NCBI GenBank assembly: GCA_900617975.1
Contig: UZAE01001536.1
Location: 1 to 12,774 of the forward strand
Origin: Rodentolepis nana
Taxonomy: Eukaryota; Platyhelminthes; Cestoda; Cyclophyllidea; Hymenolepididae
DNA length: 12,774 nucleotides
Reading direction: 5' to 3'
A program made the translations under genes and the position numbers. Positions 1-6,309 of this stretch are shown here, piece after piece; the stretch's first letter is position 1, and each line of letters begins with the position of its first letter. Under the pieces are notes generated by a model. That model did no database searches, was not told the origin of the DNA, and saw nothing but the letters and a program-made list of their open reading frames with translations.

Positions 1-301
1 TGGCAGGCGTTTTGATAGTGATCATTAGCCCTTTAGTTGATTGCAGGCTTCACAGAGGGAGAGGAAAGTCAAGTTAGAAAAAGTCGAGAAGGGCGAACAG
101 AAGAGTGCTTCAAAGATGTTAAAGAGACAGACACAAAGGTAGATGAAAGGTGAGGTGAGTACTATGAAGTGGTGGAATATGACATACGGTGGGGTGATGG
201 TAGTTTGAAGTCAGAAGTCAACTGCCGGTTAATAGACTTTTTTGCCGTATGAGCATACGTTGCCCAGAGTGCACCACATGGAGGTAGGTCTATCGCACAC
301 C
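1..301 (-). repeat. R1 retroposon copy 1 (3' end cut by window edge)
   Basis: Antisense copy of the R1 family. Read on the minus strand, it starts with the shared head GGTGTGCGATAGAC at the 301 side. It then carries the motif around GTGGTGCAC, the CGTAT..ATACG segment, a pyrimidine-rich middle and the shared 3' block CTAAAGGGCTAATGAT. The terminal ATAAATAA tail would lie just outside the window. It sits in the last intron of the UGDH gene, in the opposite orientation to that gene. Identity to the other five copies is clear by eye over the whole length. Confidence 0.9.
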
Positions 302-334
302 CCAGTCAATGAAACATTATTCGACAGCTGAACT

Positions 335-351
335 CTGGAATAGAATTCCAG
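335..351. repeat. Short perfect inverted repeat in UGDH intron
   Basis: CTGGAAT and ATTCCAG form a perfect 7-bp stem around the 3-nt loop AGA. It lies between retroposon copy 1 and the last UGDH splice acceptor (exon start at 416). No function can be assigned. Confidence 0.5.
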
Positions 352-415
352 TGGACTGGCCATCAATTATTTTGAGAATGTGAAAGGCAATTCTAGCTCC
401 CTTTTCCACTTCTAG

Positions 416-592
416 ATTCTGGATTACGAGAGTCTCTACGAAGTCATGTGTAAACCAGCCTGGCTATTCGACGGTCGTCTAATTTTGGACCACCAGAAAC
501 TCAAGAAAATCGGCTTCCACGTCAAGACAATCGGGGTGTACTCCAATGGTCCACTCGATAACCTCCACTTTACCACCAGAGGATTCAGTTGA
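416..592 (+). CDS. ugdh: UDP-glucose 6-dehydrogenase, last coding exon (partial gene)
   Basis: UGDH oxidises UDP-glucose to UDP-glucuronate with two NAD+ in the cytosol, supplying glycosaminoglycan synthesis and glucuronidation. The exon follows a good acceptor (pyrimidine tract ending CACTTCTAG at 415) and encodes 58 residues before TGA at 590-592. It begins ILDYESLYEVM, then has KPAWLFDGR, which matches the family signature KPA-x-x-FDGR of the C-terminal UDP-sugar-binding domain. LILDHQKLKKIGFHVKTIG follows and is typical of animal UGDH ends, where IGF..xTIG precedes a variable tail. The last 18 residues (VYSNGPL...RGFS) are that unconserved tail. Only about one eighth of a usual 460-490-residue enzyme is present; the rest lies upstream of the window. 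Third codon positions are GC-rich against an AT-rich background, as expected of real coding sequence. The identification is from remembered family motifs, with no database search. Confidence 0.92.
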   Translation: MLDYESLYEVMCKPAWLFDGRLILDHQKLKKIGFHVKTIGVYSNGPLDNLHFTTRGFS

Positions 593-644
593 TCACTCAA
601 CTTGAAGTCTTTCCTTTCACTTTCCTGACTTTTCAATGGCGATT

Positions 645-664
645 TTGTGTGTGTGTTTGTCTGT
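645..664. repeat. Short TG-rich simple repeat
   Basis: TTTTGTGTGTGTGTTTGTCTGTG lies between the UGDH stop and the 743-847 segment. It is pyrimidine/TG-rich sequence typical of intron or UTR. Confidence 0.5.
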
Positions 665-742
665 GCATCAAGGCCCGTTTTTTTCTTAATTTTAATAATA
701 TTTGTATTGTATCTGACGAAAAAAATAAATTTCCTTATTGAG

Positions 743-847
743 AGGTACGGCACTGTCTATGGGGCCAAAGCTACTCAGATCTTCATGCCTCAAAAAGAGT
801 TCATTAAGTGGTTGAAGTATTGGGACTTTGAGGCCATTAAGTACTGA
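743..847 (+). CDS. Possible alternative 3' terminal coding exon, unidentified
   Basis: A 34-codon open segment, RYGTVYGAKATQIF..FIKWLKYWDFEAIKY, ends at TGA 845-847. I do not recognise the peptide. By my count 22 of 34 codons end in G or C, unlike the AT-rich flanks, which suggests coding. AG dinucleotides at 741-744 (TTATTGAG|AG|GTACGG) could act as a splice acceptor, though the pyrimidine tract is weak. Two in-frame joins to the UGDH exon are possible. A donor after 535 with exon start 743 is phase 0. A donor after 537 with exon start 745 is phase 2 and restores the same Val-Tyr found in the unspliced tail. It lies ahead of the AATAAA at 930. It could instead be 3' UTR or the end of another gene. 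Confidence 0.35.
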   Translation, partial: RYGTVYGAKATQIFMPQKEFIKWLKYWDFEAIKY

Positions 848-929
848 CACTTCCCCACGCCACGATACTGGCTGTAAAAGCCAATTCTCCCAACAGGAAA
901 GACCATGGGTTTTGTTTTAATTGATGATG

Positions 930-935
930 AATAAA
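930..935 (+). terminator. Polyadenylation signal AATAAA for UGDH transcript
   Basis: A canonical AATAAA is followed by a T/GT-rich stretch (about 984-1016, GTGTGATATTC and GTGTTTGTCC) that fits a downstream element. A second AATAAA at 724-729 is closer to the 592 stop but is embedded in an A-run and precedes the coding-like 743-847 segment, so the 930 site is the better candidate. Confidence 0.55.
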
Positions 936-949
936 GTAATGTGAAGTAC

Positions 950-1322
950 TTTTATTTGAAATTTGATGATTTTATGATGAAGATTGTGTGATATTCTTTG
1001 TATACGCGTGTTTGTCCCTACTAATCACACATATGAATTAATTGGAAGGCACACAAATTTCTATAACACTTTCCATTTTAATTAGGCATTTTTTTTTTGG
1101 TTGAGTGCACCATATTAATAGTTATATCATGCCATACTTGTCAAGAATTTCAAATTGATTCTTTATTGAATTTATTGCACTCTATGCTAATCTGTGGCAA
1201 AGGCAGTGAACAAGAAATGGAACTGATTAACTGCAGGTAATATCGATTCAAGCCCACTAAGAGCTTATATACATCTAGTGAATCTTTTCACTGCCATTTC
1301 ACGGTGTAAAAGAGATTCTGTA
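950..1322. other. Intergenic, nothing recognised
   Basis: AT-rich sequence with homopolymer runs after the UGDH polyadenylation site. No open frame, repeat or RNA gene could be supported here. Confidence 0.6.
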
Positions 1323-1420
1323 GGGGGTTGTCCAAGCATTCAACTGAATGGGCAGTGACTGGCATTGATTTCGAAGTCCCTGTACTTGCAGACACCCACG
1401 TTAACCAAAGCGCCACAAGA
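1323..1420 (-). repeat. tRNA-derived SINE-like remnant T1
   Basis: On the minus strand TGGCGCTTTGGTTAAC matches a pol III A box (TGGCnnAGTGG type). It is followed at near-tRNA spacing (about 55 nt from A start to B end) by a degenerate B box, ACTTCGAAATCAATGCC. The downstream body (CAGTCACTGCCCATTCAG) is shared with T2 at 2121-2201. No cloverleaf with a paired acceptor stem can be drawn, so this is a retroposed or decayed tRNA-like head, not a working tRNA. Confidence 0.5.
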
Positions 1421-2120
1421 ATGTGCCAGTTTGGAATAAATCGGCTGCATGAGAGATGAACCATGCTCACCCGATATTTCTATTTCTGTACCGACCCCAA
1501 GGGAGATAAAAGCCGAAATATAATTGCACATCTACTGTGGTTACCAAACTCATCTTTCTCTAATGCATATTGATTTTTTAAGTTAAAATAGGTTACTTCC
1601 TCGAAGCGGTCCGCATTAGCCCTTATATGATATCATAAAGTCTGCCATTTGAAAAAATAATTATAGCCAACTCTAAATCACCATAAAATAGCACAATCAC
1701 GCAGAGTTGGGAGAGATGGCTTAATTATGTAACGAGAGTAGTAACCCTAAACCGTTTCAATTTTTGATTTACAAACTATACTTTAAAGCACCTAACCTCT
1801 TCTTCTCTTGGAACACATATTCCCATTTCGTCATCCACAATTCTTTGCGCCTATCGACATACTTCTCAGAGAAATCCTTCAGTTAATTTCTTCAGCAAAC
1901 TGCAACATTCATACACTATCTGCATGCATGTGTAATACCCCCACTTATTTGTTCTCATTCAAGCCTTGTTCTTATTGAGGCTTTTAGCTACAGTTTCAAA
2001 CAAAGTCAGGTTCAATTAAACCGGTATATTTTTCAATTCTGATCTAGGTTTAAAGGACAGTATCATTGAGTCGCCTTGGCGAGAGACTTAAATTCTCTTA
2101 GCTCTTTCATTAGTAGAAAT
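1421..2120. other. Intergenic, nothing recognised
   Basis: AT-rich sequence without convincing coding potential. Short open frames here lack splice signals, family motifs or GC-rich third positions. Confidence 0.55.
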
Positions 2121-2201
2121 TAGCCATTCCACTAGCTGAATGTGCACTGATGGGCATTGAACCAGGACTTCAGATTGTGGTGACGAATAGACCGTGTACT
2201 A
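2121..2201 (-). repeat. tRNA-derived SINE-like remnant T2
   Basis: The minus strand carries TAGTACACGGTC (A-box-like, 2190-2201) and GGTTCAATGCC (B-box-like, plus 2153-2163). The following TCAGTGCACATTCAG matches the T1 body. The A-to-B distance is about 49 nt, slightly shorter than in a tRNA. Same strand as T1 and T3. Confidence 0.5.
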
Positions 2202-2309
2202 TAAACTTTAACATACCCAGTTTCATCGTGACATACTCCAATATCGATGCAGTTGTCTGCTTAGATGGCGAGGGTGTGGAATAACAGTGCATGATATTTA
2301 ATATTACTT

Positions 2310-2380
2310 TGTCAATGGGGGTCCAATCCGAATTTGAACCACGTACTCTCGAGTTGTACTATTTTAAACCACTACGCAGT
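2310..2380 (-). repeat. tRNA-derived SINE-like remnant T3
   Basis: The minus strand has TGCGTAGTGGTTTAA (A box, about 2367-2378) and GGTTCAAATTC (near-perfect B box, plus 2330-2340). GGATTGGACCCCCATTGAC follows. The flanks do not pair as an acceptor stem. It is the best-preserved B box of the three tRNA-like remnants. Confidence 0.5.
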
Positions 2381-2399
2381 TGAAATCACCAAGTTAGAT

Positions 2400-3241
2400 T
2401 TGCGTTAATTGGGTAAAAAAGGCCTACATTGTACCTTTGTAACTGCTTGCTGCAAGGTCTTCAACACTAACTAAGGAAGTTTATTTTAAACACGAGGCTC
2501 CTGCAAATTTTCATTTGAATTTAATCACTCTGCACCTAAAACTCCGTTTCTTAAGATGTCGAATGGGTGCGGCTTGGGCTCAGTGTCTATTGGTTTCCAA
2601 GGGAGAAAGTGTGCTTTAATTAACACTACAAATTTTTCAGTGCTACTTCCACCTTTTAAGTATGTGTGTGTGTGCGTATGCGTGCGCTGACTTTCGTGGA
2701 AACCTTTTCCAATTGAATCCACCTCTAGTCACTATGTCAGTAATTTCATTAACAATTTCGGTTTTATTAAACACACTTTTAAAAGTAAGGTTAATTTTTT
2801 CGCTTACTGCTTCGATGATCAATCTGCACTGATATGAGCTTAGTGCCCACTAAATTTGCTAGAAATAAGTTGGCTCTAGCCTTGAGAGAAGGGGTGGGGG
2901 AGATCATAGGCAGAAATTAGAGTCACACCGCACTTCAAACAAAAAATAAATCACTTTGCCTTCAAACCGATGGCGTTTTTATTTTAAAAAAACTACTGGA
3001 ATGGTAATATGTCGTGTTCCAAGCATTTCATTTAGCGGACTGGTGGTTGCGCACATTCACTCATTGATAAGGCAGTGGCCTGATAAGCATAGGTGTTTAG
3101 TAGAGGGAACACGGAATTTAATTGAATATGTGTACCATTGGCTGCTCACTTAGGCTTCCGGATGGTATCGGGTTTAGCTACTCAAAGCAGAGAAGGGTAT
3201 TCATAAGGGCAGAAGGTCATGTGGTACACGTCATCGTCTAC
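2400..3241. other. Intergenic with TG microsatellite (2662-2687)
   Basis: The only structure seen is a short imperfect TG/CG alternating tract, TATGTGTGTGTGTGCGTATG. No gene could be supported. Confidence 0.55.
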
Positions 3242-3507
3242 GGCGTGATTGATTACATGCACAACCAATGCCCAATCAGAAGCCTTCATTTGTTTAAGCA
3301 CATCCTCCATGTTGATTATAACTAGCCTTATGGCGTGAGCACTTTATCTAACATATACTACCTGAATAAACGTGTTCTGTGCGATGCGTCTATTTCCTCT
3401 ATAGCTGGGTTGTAGCATAGCTAGTTCTGAGAGTCTATCCTGATATAGGAGATTCTGCCATAGAGATTTCTGAGTCAGTCAAGGCTTTACTAGTGTAGCA
3501 ATCCGCT
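3242..3507 (+). repeat. R2 dispersed repeat, copy 1
   Basis: Aligns with 8958-9180. The exact shared 14-mer TTTCCTCTATAGCT sits at 3393-3406 here and 9107-9120 there. The blocks CATAGAGATT..CTGAG/CTCAG and GGCTTTACTAGTGTAGCAATC against GGCTAAGTTGGCTTGGCAATC continue the match. Weaker similarity extends upstream through (G/C)TGAGC(A/T)CT and TTGTTTAA to GGCGT. This copy has about 45 nt extra between two CATAG motifs (near 3417-3461). Both copies are on the plus strand. No coding frame is seen. Confidence 0.65.
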
Positions 3508-4302
3508 AGAATTACGAAGGTGGGTGATTAAATACTGCATTTACTCCAATTGCTGGTGTGATCGTAAGTTTAGGTAGTTCTGCGATCCCAAACAGACTAC
3601 CTAAAAACGTCCAAACTCTCCAACTTGAAGAAGTGGAATTGTCTTGTCAATTTCCTATTTCCCACTATATTCTCTTTAAGAAATTTCACTTCCTTAGGTA
3701 CTGGGTGTTTTCCAAGGTTGCAGAAATGCAAAGCTTTTAATTGATGCCAAGGGAAAGTATCCATTCATATTAGCATAAACGTAGTGAAAGCTTGGACGTC
3801 CAAGCCATACCACAAGTAGCCCTATTAGACAGCCAATATTCTATTTGCCATAACCACAAGGCTCCTATGTTAAGTTCAGTAGTTCCTTTAGTAAGTTACG
3901 CTTGTCTAGTTATTTGAAGTGAAAGGAGATAATGGTGTCTGTTGTTTTGTGGGCGTATCTAATTGGTCAATGAGATAATGTAATCAAATATGCAACTTGG
4001 TCGCTCTCCAGATTCCTGTGGGTGTTTGGATGTTGCATAGCAGAAAGATTTGCGATAGGACAAAATGTCTTACGCAATCTCTGTATGCTGCTAGAGAATG
4101 GTATGATTATTCATAGATCAAAATTGTATTTCCATTACTAAATTTGGAAGTAATGATTTGGTATCAACAAAGAGAAAATGTCCTAATTGTTTTGAAAAAA
4201 ACTGTTAAGTTAAAGTCAAAATAGGAAATATTACTTTGGGGACATTATGAAATTGCTTGAAAGGGACTTCTGGTTACGTTCCTAATATATTTACAGAAAC
4301 GC
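3508..4302. other. Intergenic, nothing recognised
   Basis: AT-rich sequence. Short open frames are present but none has splice context or family motifs. Confidence 0.55.
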
Positions 4303-4626
4303 GGTGTGCGATAGACTTACCTCCACGTAGTGCACCCTGGGCAACGTACAGTCACACGGCAAAAAGTCTACTAACTGGCAGTTGACTTCTTACTTCAAAC
4401 TACCATCACCCCTCTGTGTGTCATATTCGACCGCTTTCACAGTACTCACCTCACCTTTTCCTCTACCTTTTTCCTGTCTCTTTTACATCTTTGAAACACT
4501 CTTCTGTCTTTCCCCCCAAGACTTTTTTTTCACTTTGATGTTCCTTCCCCTCTGTGAATCCTGAAGTCAACTAAAGGGGTAATGATAACCAACAAAACGC
4601 CTGTCATTTGATATAAATAAATATTT
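4303..4626 (+). repeat. R1 retroposon copy 2
   Basis: Full-length copy. It has the head GGTGTGCGATAGACTTACC, then GTAGTGCACCCTGGGCAACG, the AAGTCTA arm, a C/T-rich middle, TCAACTAAAGGGGTAATGAT and the tail ATATAAATAAATATTT. It lies about 250 bp beyond the polyadenylation signal of the microgene and in the opposite orientation to it. The A-rich short-unit tail suggests target-primed reverse transcription (LINE or SINE type). No reverse transcriptase is encoded. Confidence 0.92.
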
Positions 4627-4879
4627 ACAAAAACAATGGCGATATTTACATTGCCAACATTGAAGAATACGACCTCTGAGTTCGCGTATGCAGAGATGTT
4701 AGAAATACTACTTATTTCTGGCATTTTCAATAATATTCTATGAAATGAAGATAGTTCAACATTAATTACAATGTCAAGTTAGTAAAGGCACGCACAAGTG
4801 AATAAAGGTATTTAATTTTGAAACCAGGCCACCATTAGGGTAGTGGACACTGAATACGCAGATAATGAGGCTTAGAGGA

Positions 4880-4885
4880 TTTATT
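4880..4885 (-). terminator. Polyadenylation signal AATAAA of the microgene
   Basis: AATAAA on the minus strand, about 33 nt after the TAA stop of the 4918-5194 gene, followed by TGCGTATTCAGTGTCC as a possible GT-containing downstream element. Position and sequence are standard. Confidence 0.7.
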
Positions 4886-4917
4886 AAATTAAAGTAGTAA
4901 GCAATTTAAATGGTGAT

Positions 4918-5194
4918 TTACATTCTAAGCAACAGATTCAACAAAATCGGGAGAACAGTGAGGCCAATTCTGGGCCACACATCAACAATGGAAGCGGCGG
5001 CCATAGGATAGTGGAACTCATCTTCAGCTTCAATACTTGGCATAACACCCGCCTTTCGATTGTCGCTCTTTACAAAATATAAAAATATATCAAAGTCAAT
5101 TTTCATACTTTTAAAATGCACTTACACTTGGGCAGCAGAGGGTTTGAGTTGAAATAGTGAGAATAAGCAGAAAGACACCACCGAGGAAATTCAT
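4918..5194 (-). CDS. Two-exon microgene: 72-aa signal-peptide precursor with GPI-like tail
   Basis: Exon 1 (5194-5126, 23 codons) starts MNFLGGVFLLILTISTQTLC, a clear signal peptide ending in CCPS. The intron (5125-5068, 58 nt) begins GTAAGT and ends TTTTGTAAAG, phase 0. Exon 2 (5067-4918) encodes 49 residues: SDNRKAGVMPS, an acidic IEAEDE patch, FHYPMAAASIVDVW, then the hydrophobic end IGLTVLPILLNLLLRM and TAA. Small residues (AAAS) before a terminal hydrophobic stretch resemble a GPI-attachment signal; a tail anchor is the alternative. If both ends are processed, only about 25 residues remain. A TATA box (5225-5232) and AATAAA (4880-4885) frame the unit, and a diverged paralogue lies at 5949-6301. 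I do not recognise the family, and function is unknown. The gene model rests on splice consensus and the paralogue alignment. Confidence 0.72.
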
Positions 5195-5208
5195 GTCTAC
5201 TGAGGCGG

Positions 5209-5310
5209 TAGAGTTAGTCTGCAGTATTTATATCCAATTCAAAGTTTATAAGGCATGGTTAATGTAAACATCTCCTAACCGGAAGATTGCACTGCGTACC
5301 ACTTTGAAAC
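5209..5310 (-). promoter_or_regulatory. Microgene promoter, proximal copy P1 (TATA at 5225-5232)
   Basis: On the minus strand GGATATAAATACTGCAGACTAAC places TATAAATA 38 nt before the ATG at 5194, so the 5' UTR would be only about 8-13 nt. The block TATTTATATCCAATTCAAA (5225-5243, plus sense) recurs with one mismatch at 5365-5383, and similarity continues through CATGG..TAAAC..CTCC. An alternative is that ACTAAC plus CTACCGCCTCAG just before TAGACATG is an acceptor for an upstream exon or a spliced leader. Confidence 0.6.
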
Positions 5311-5350
5311 AACCAGACTGGAGAGGAACTTCTTGTTTACTGCTGTACTC

Positions 5351-5455
5351 TAGTTAGCCAGCATTATTTATATCGAATTCAAAATTCACAAATCATGGCA
5401 AATATAAACGCCTCCAAGTGGCAGCATTGTGCCATGTACTAGATAGAAGCACATT
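5351..5455 (-). promoter_or_regulatory. Duplicated promoter block, distal copy P2
   Basis: Tandem copy of P1 at an offset of 140 bp. Plus-sense TATTTATATCGAATTCAAA (5365-5383) is followed by ATCATGGCAAATATAAAC and GCCTCC. Its TATAAATA reads on the minus strand like P1, and CTAACT follows it at the same place. No microgene ATG or signal-peptide exon follows P2; P1 comes next. It is either an orphan promoter left by unequal crossing over or a second upstream element. Confidence 0.6.
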
Positions 5456-5721
5456 GTGCTGTTTCAATGGATGTTACAACCGGAATTATGGCCGAACTCC
5501 TTCTAATTTTACGCTTTAAAAAAACGATCCGAGAAGCATGAGTGCTTCGAATGGCTAACGACAAATTATTAGAAATTTCATAATAGACCAATATTTATTT
5601 GCGGAACGATTCCAACACCCTTTGTTATATCTACTTACCAAACCAAAACTATCTTAAAAGGCAAAAACATGCGTAAATAATCCTTCTTCTCAATTGGCAG
5701 GTATCATAATTGTTATCATGA

Positions 5722-6051
5722 GGTGTGCGATAGACTTACCTCCACGTGGTGCACTATGGGTAACATATACTCATACGGTAAAGAAGTCTATTAACCGGCA
5801 ATTTACTTCTGACTTCAAACTACCATGACCCGATTGTATGTCATATTCCGCCACTTTCACAGTACTCATTTTACCCTTTTCTCTACATTTGTATCTGTCC
5901 GTCTCTTTAACAACTATGAATCACTCTTCTGTTCACCCTATTCACTTTTTACTCATTTCGATGTTCCTCCTTCCCTCTATGAGGCCCAAAGTCAACTAAA
6001 GGGCCAATGATAACCATCAAAACGCCTGATATTTGGCATAAATAAATATTT
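5722..6051 (+). repeat. R1 retroposon copy 3
   Basis: Full-length copy with the head GGTGTGCGATAGACTTACC. The arms ATAGACTT (5730-5737) and AAGTCTAT (5784-5791) form an inverted repeat. The 3' block CTAAAGGGCCAATGATAACC and the tail ATAAATAAATATTT follow. Its tail abuts the C-terminal codons of the microgene paralogue, so the paralogue's open frame continues about 34 codons into antisense repeat sequence. Confidence 0.92.
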
Positions 6052-6301
6052 GAAAAGATAGGTAGGACATCACCCACAAAGCTGCACTGGACAGCAACTG
6101 AAGACGCTGCTGAAAATGCATAAGAAAATTGGACAGGTGTATCAGTAGTTGGGAAACAGGCAGAGTTATCATCTTTACTCTTTACATTTGATTTTAAGAA
6201 TGCTTAAAACGAATATCCACTCACTTTGCAGCAGTGTTTCTGATTTGAAATCAGGAGAGTCGGCAGAAAAACAGTCGAGCGGTAAGTAGACTCGACCACA
6301 T
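5949..6301 (-). pseudogene. Diverged microgene paralogue, probably broken in exon 1
   Basis: Exon 1 remnant VFLPTLLISNQKHCCK matches VFLLILTISTQTLCCPS of the 4918-5194 gene and ends at a GTGAGT donor (6224-6219). The 45-nt intron ends GTAAAG at 6180. Exon 2 (6179-5949) starts SKDDNSACFPTTDTPVQFSY and aligns without gaps to the intact gene for 47 codons. Shared positions include P10, F18, Y20, AAS 24-26, V28, V30, VLPI 38-41, N44 and L47. It then runs into antisense R1 copy 3 and stops at 5951-5949. No ATG is in frame with the conserved exon-1 frame. The ATG at 6301-6299 begins MWSSLLTARLFF but is one base out of frame, with the shift falling at or before a 5-T run (plus 6267-6271). No TATA box is seen. 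It is a pseudogene, a base-call error, or a gene whose start comes from another exon. Confidence 0.5.
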
Positions 6302-6309
6302 ATGTTTCA

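Noticed and set aside
436..753. 105-codon minus-strand open frame over the UGDH exon
   Set aside because: It is the antisense shadow of the UGDH exon, whose plus-strand frame carries the family motifs and a splice acceptor.
4382..4564. Sense-strand open frame within R1 copy 2 (similar pieces in copies 3, 4 and 5)
   Set aside because: Frame changes between copies and the pyrimidine-rich middle varies in length; this is translated repeat, not a gene.
4530..4730. Minus-strand open frame joining flank to R1 copy 2, with faint similarity (FxVGxV..NIYL) to the paralogue exon 2
   Set aside because: A usable acceptor (TTCATTTCATAG) is present, but there is no signal-peptide exon upstream, the similarity needs gaps, and the NIYL part is shared repeat sequence. 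Not enough for a third family member.
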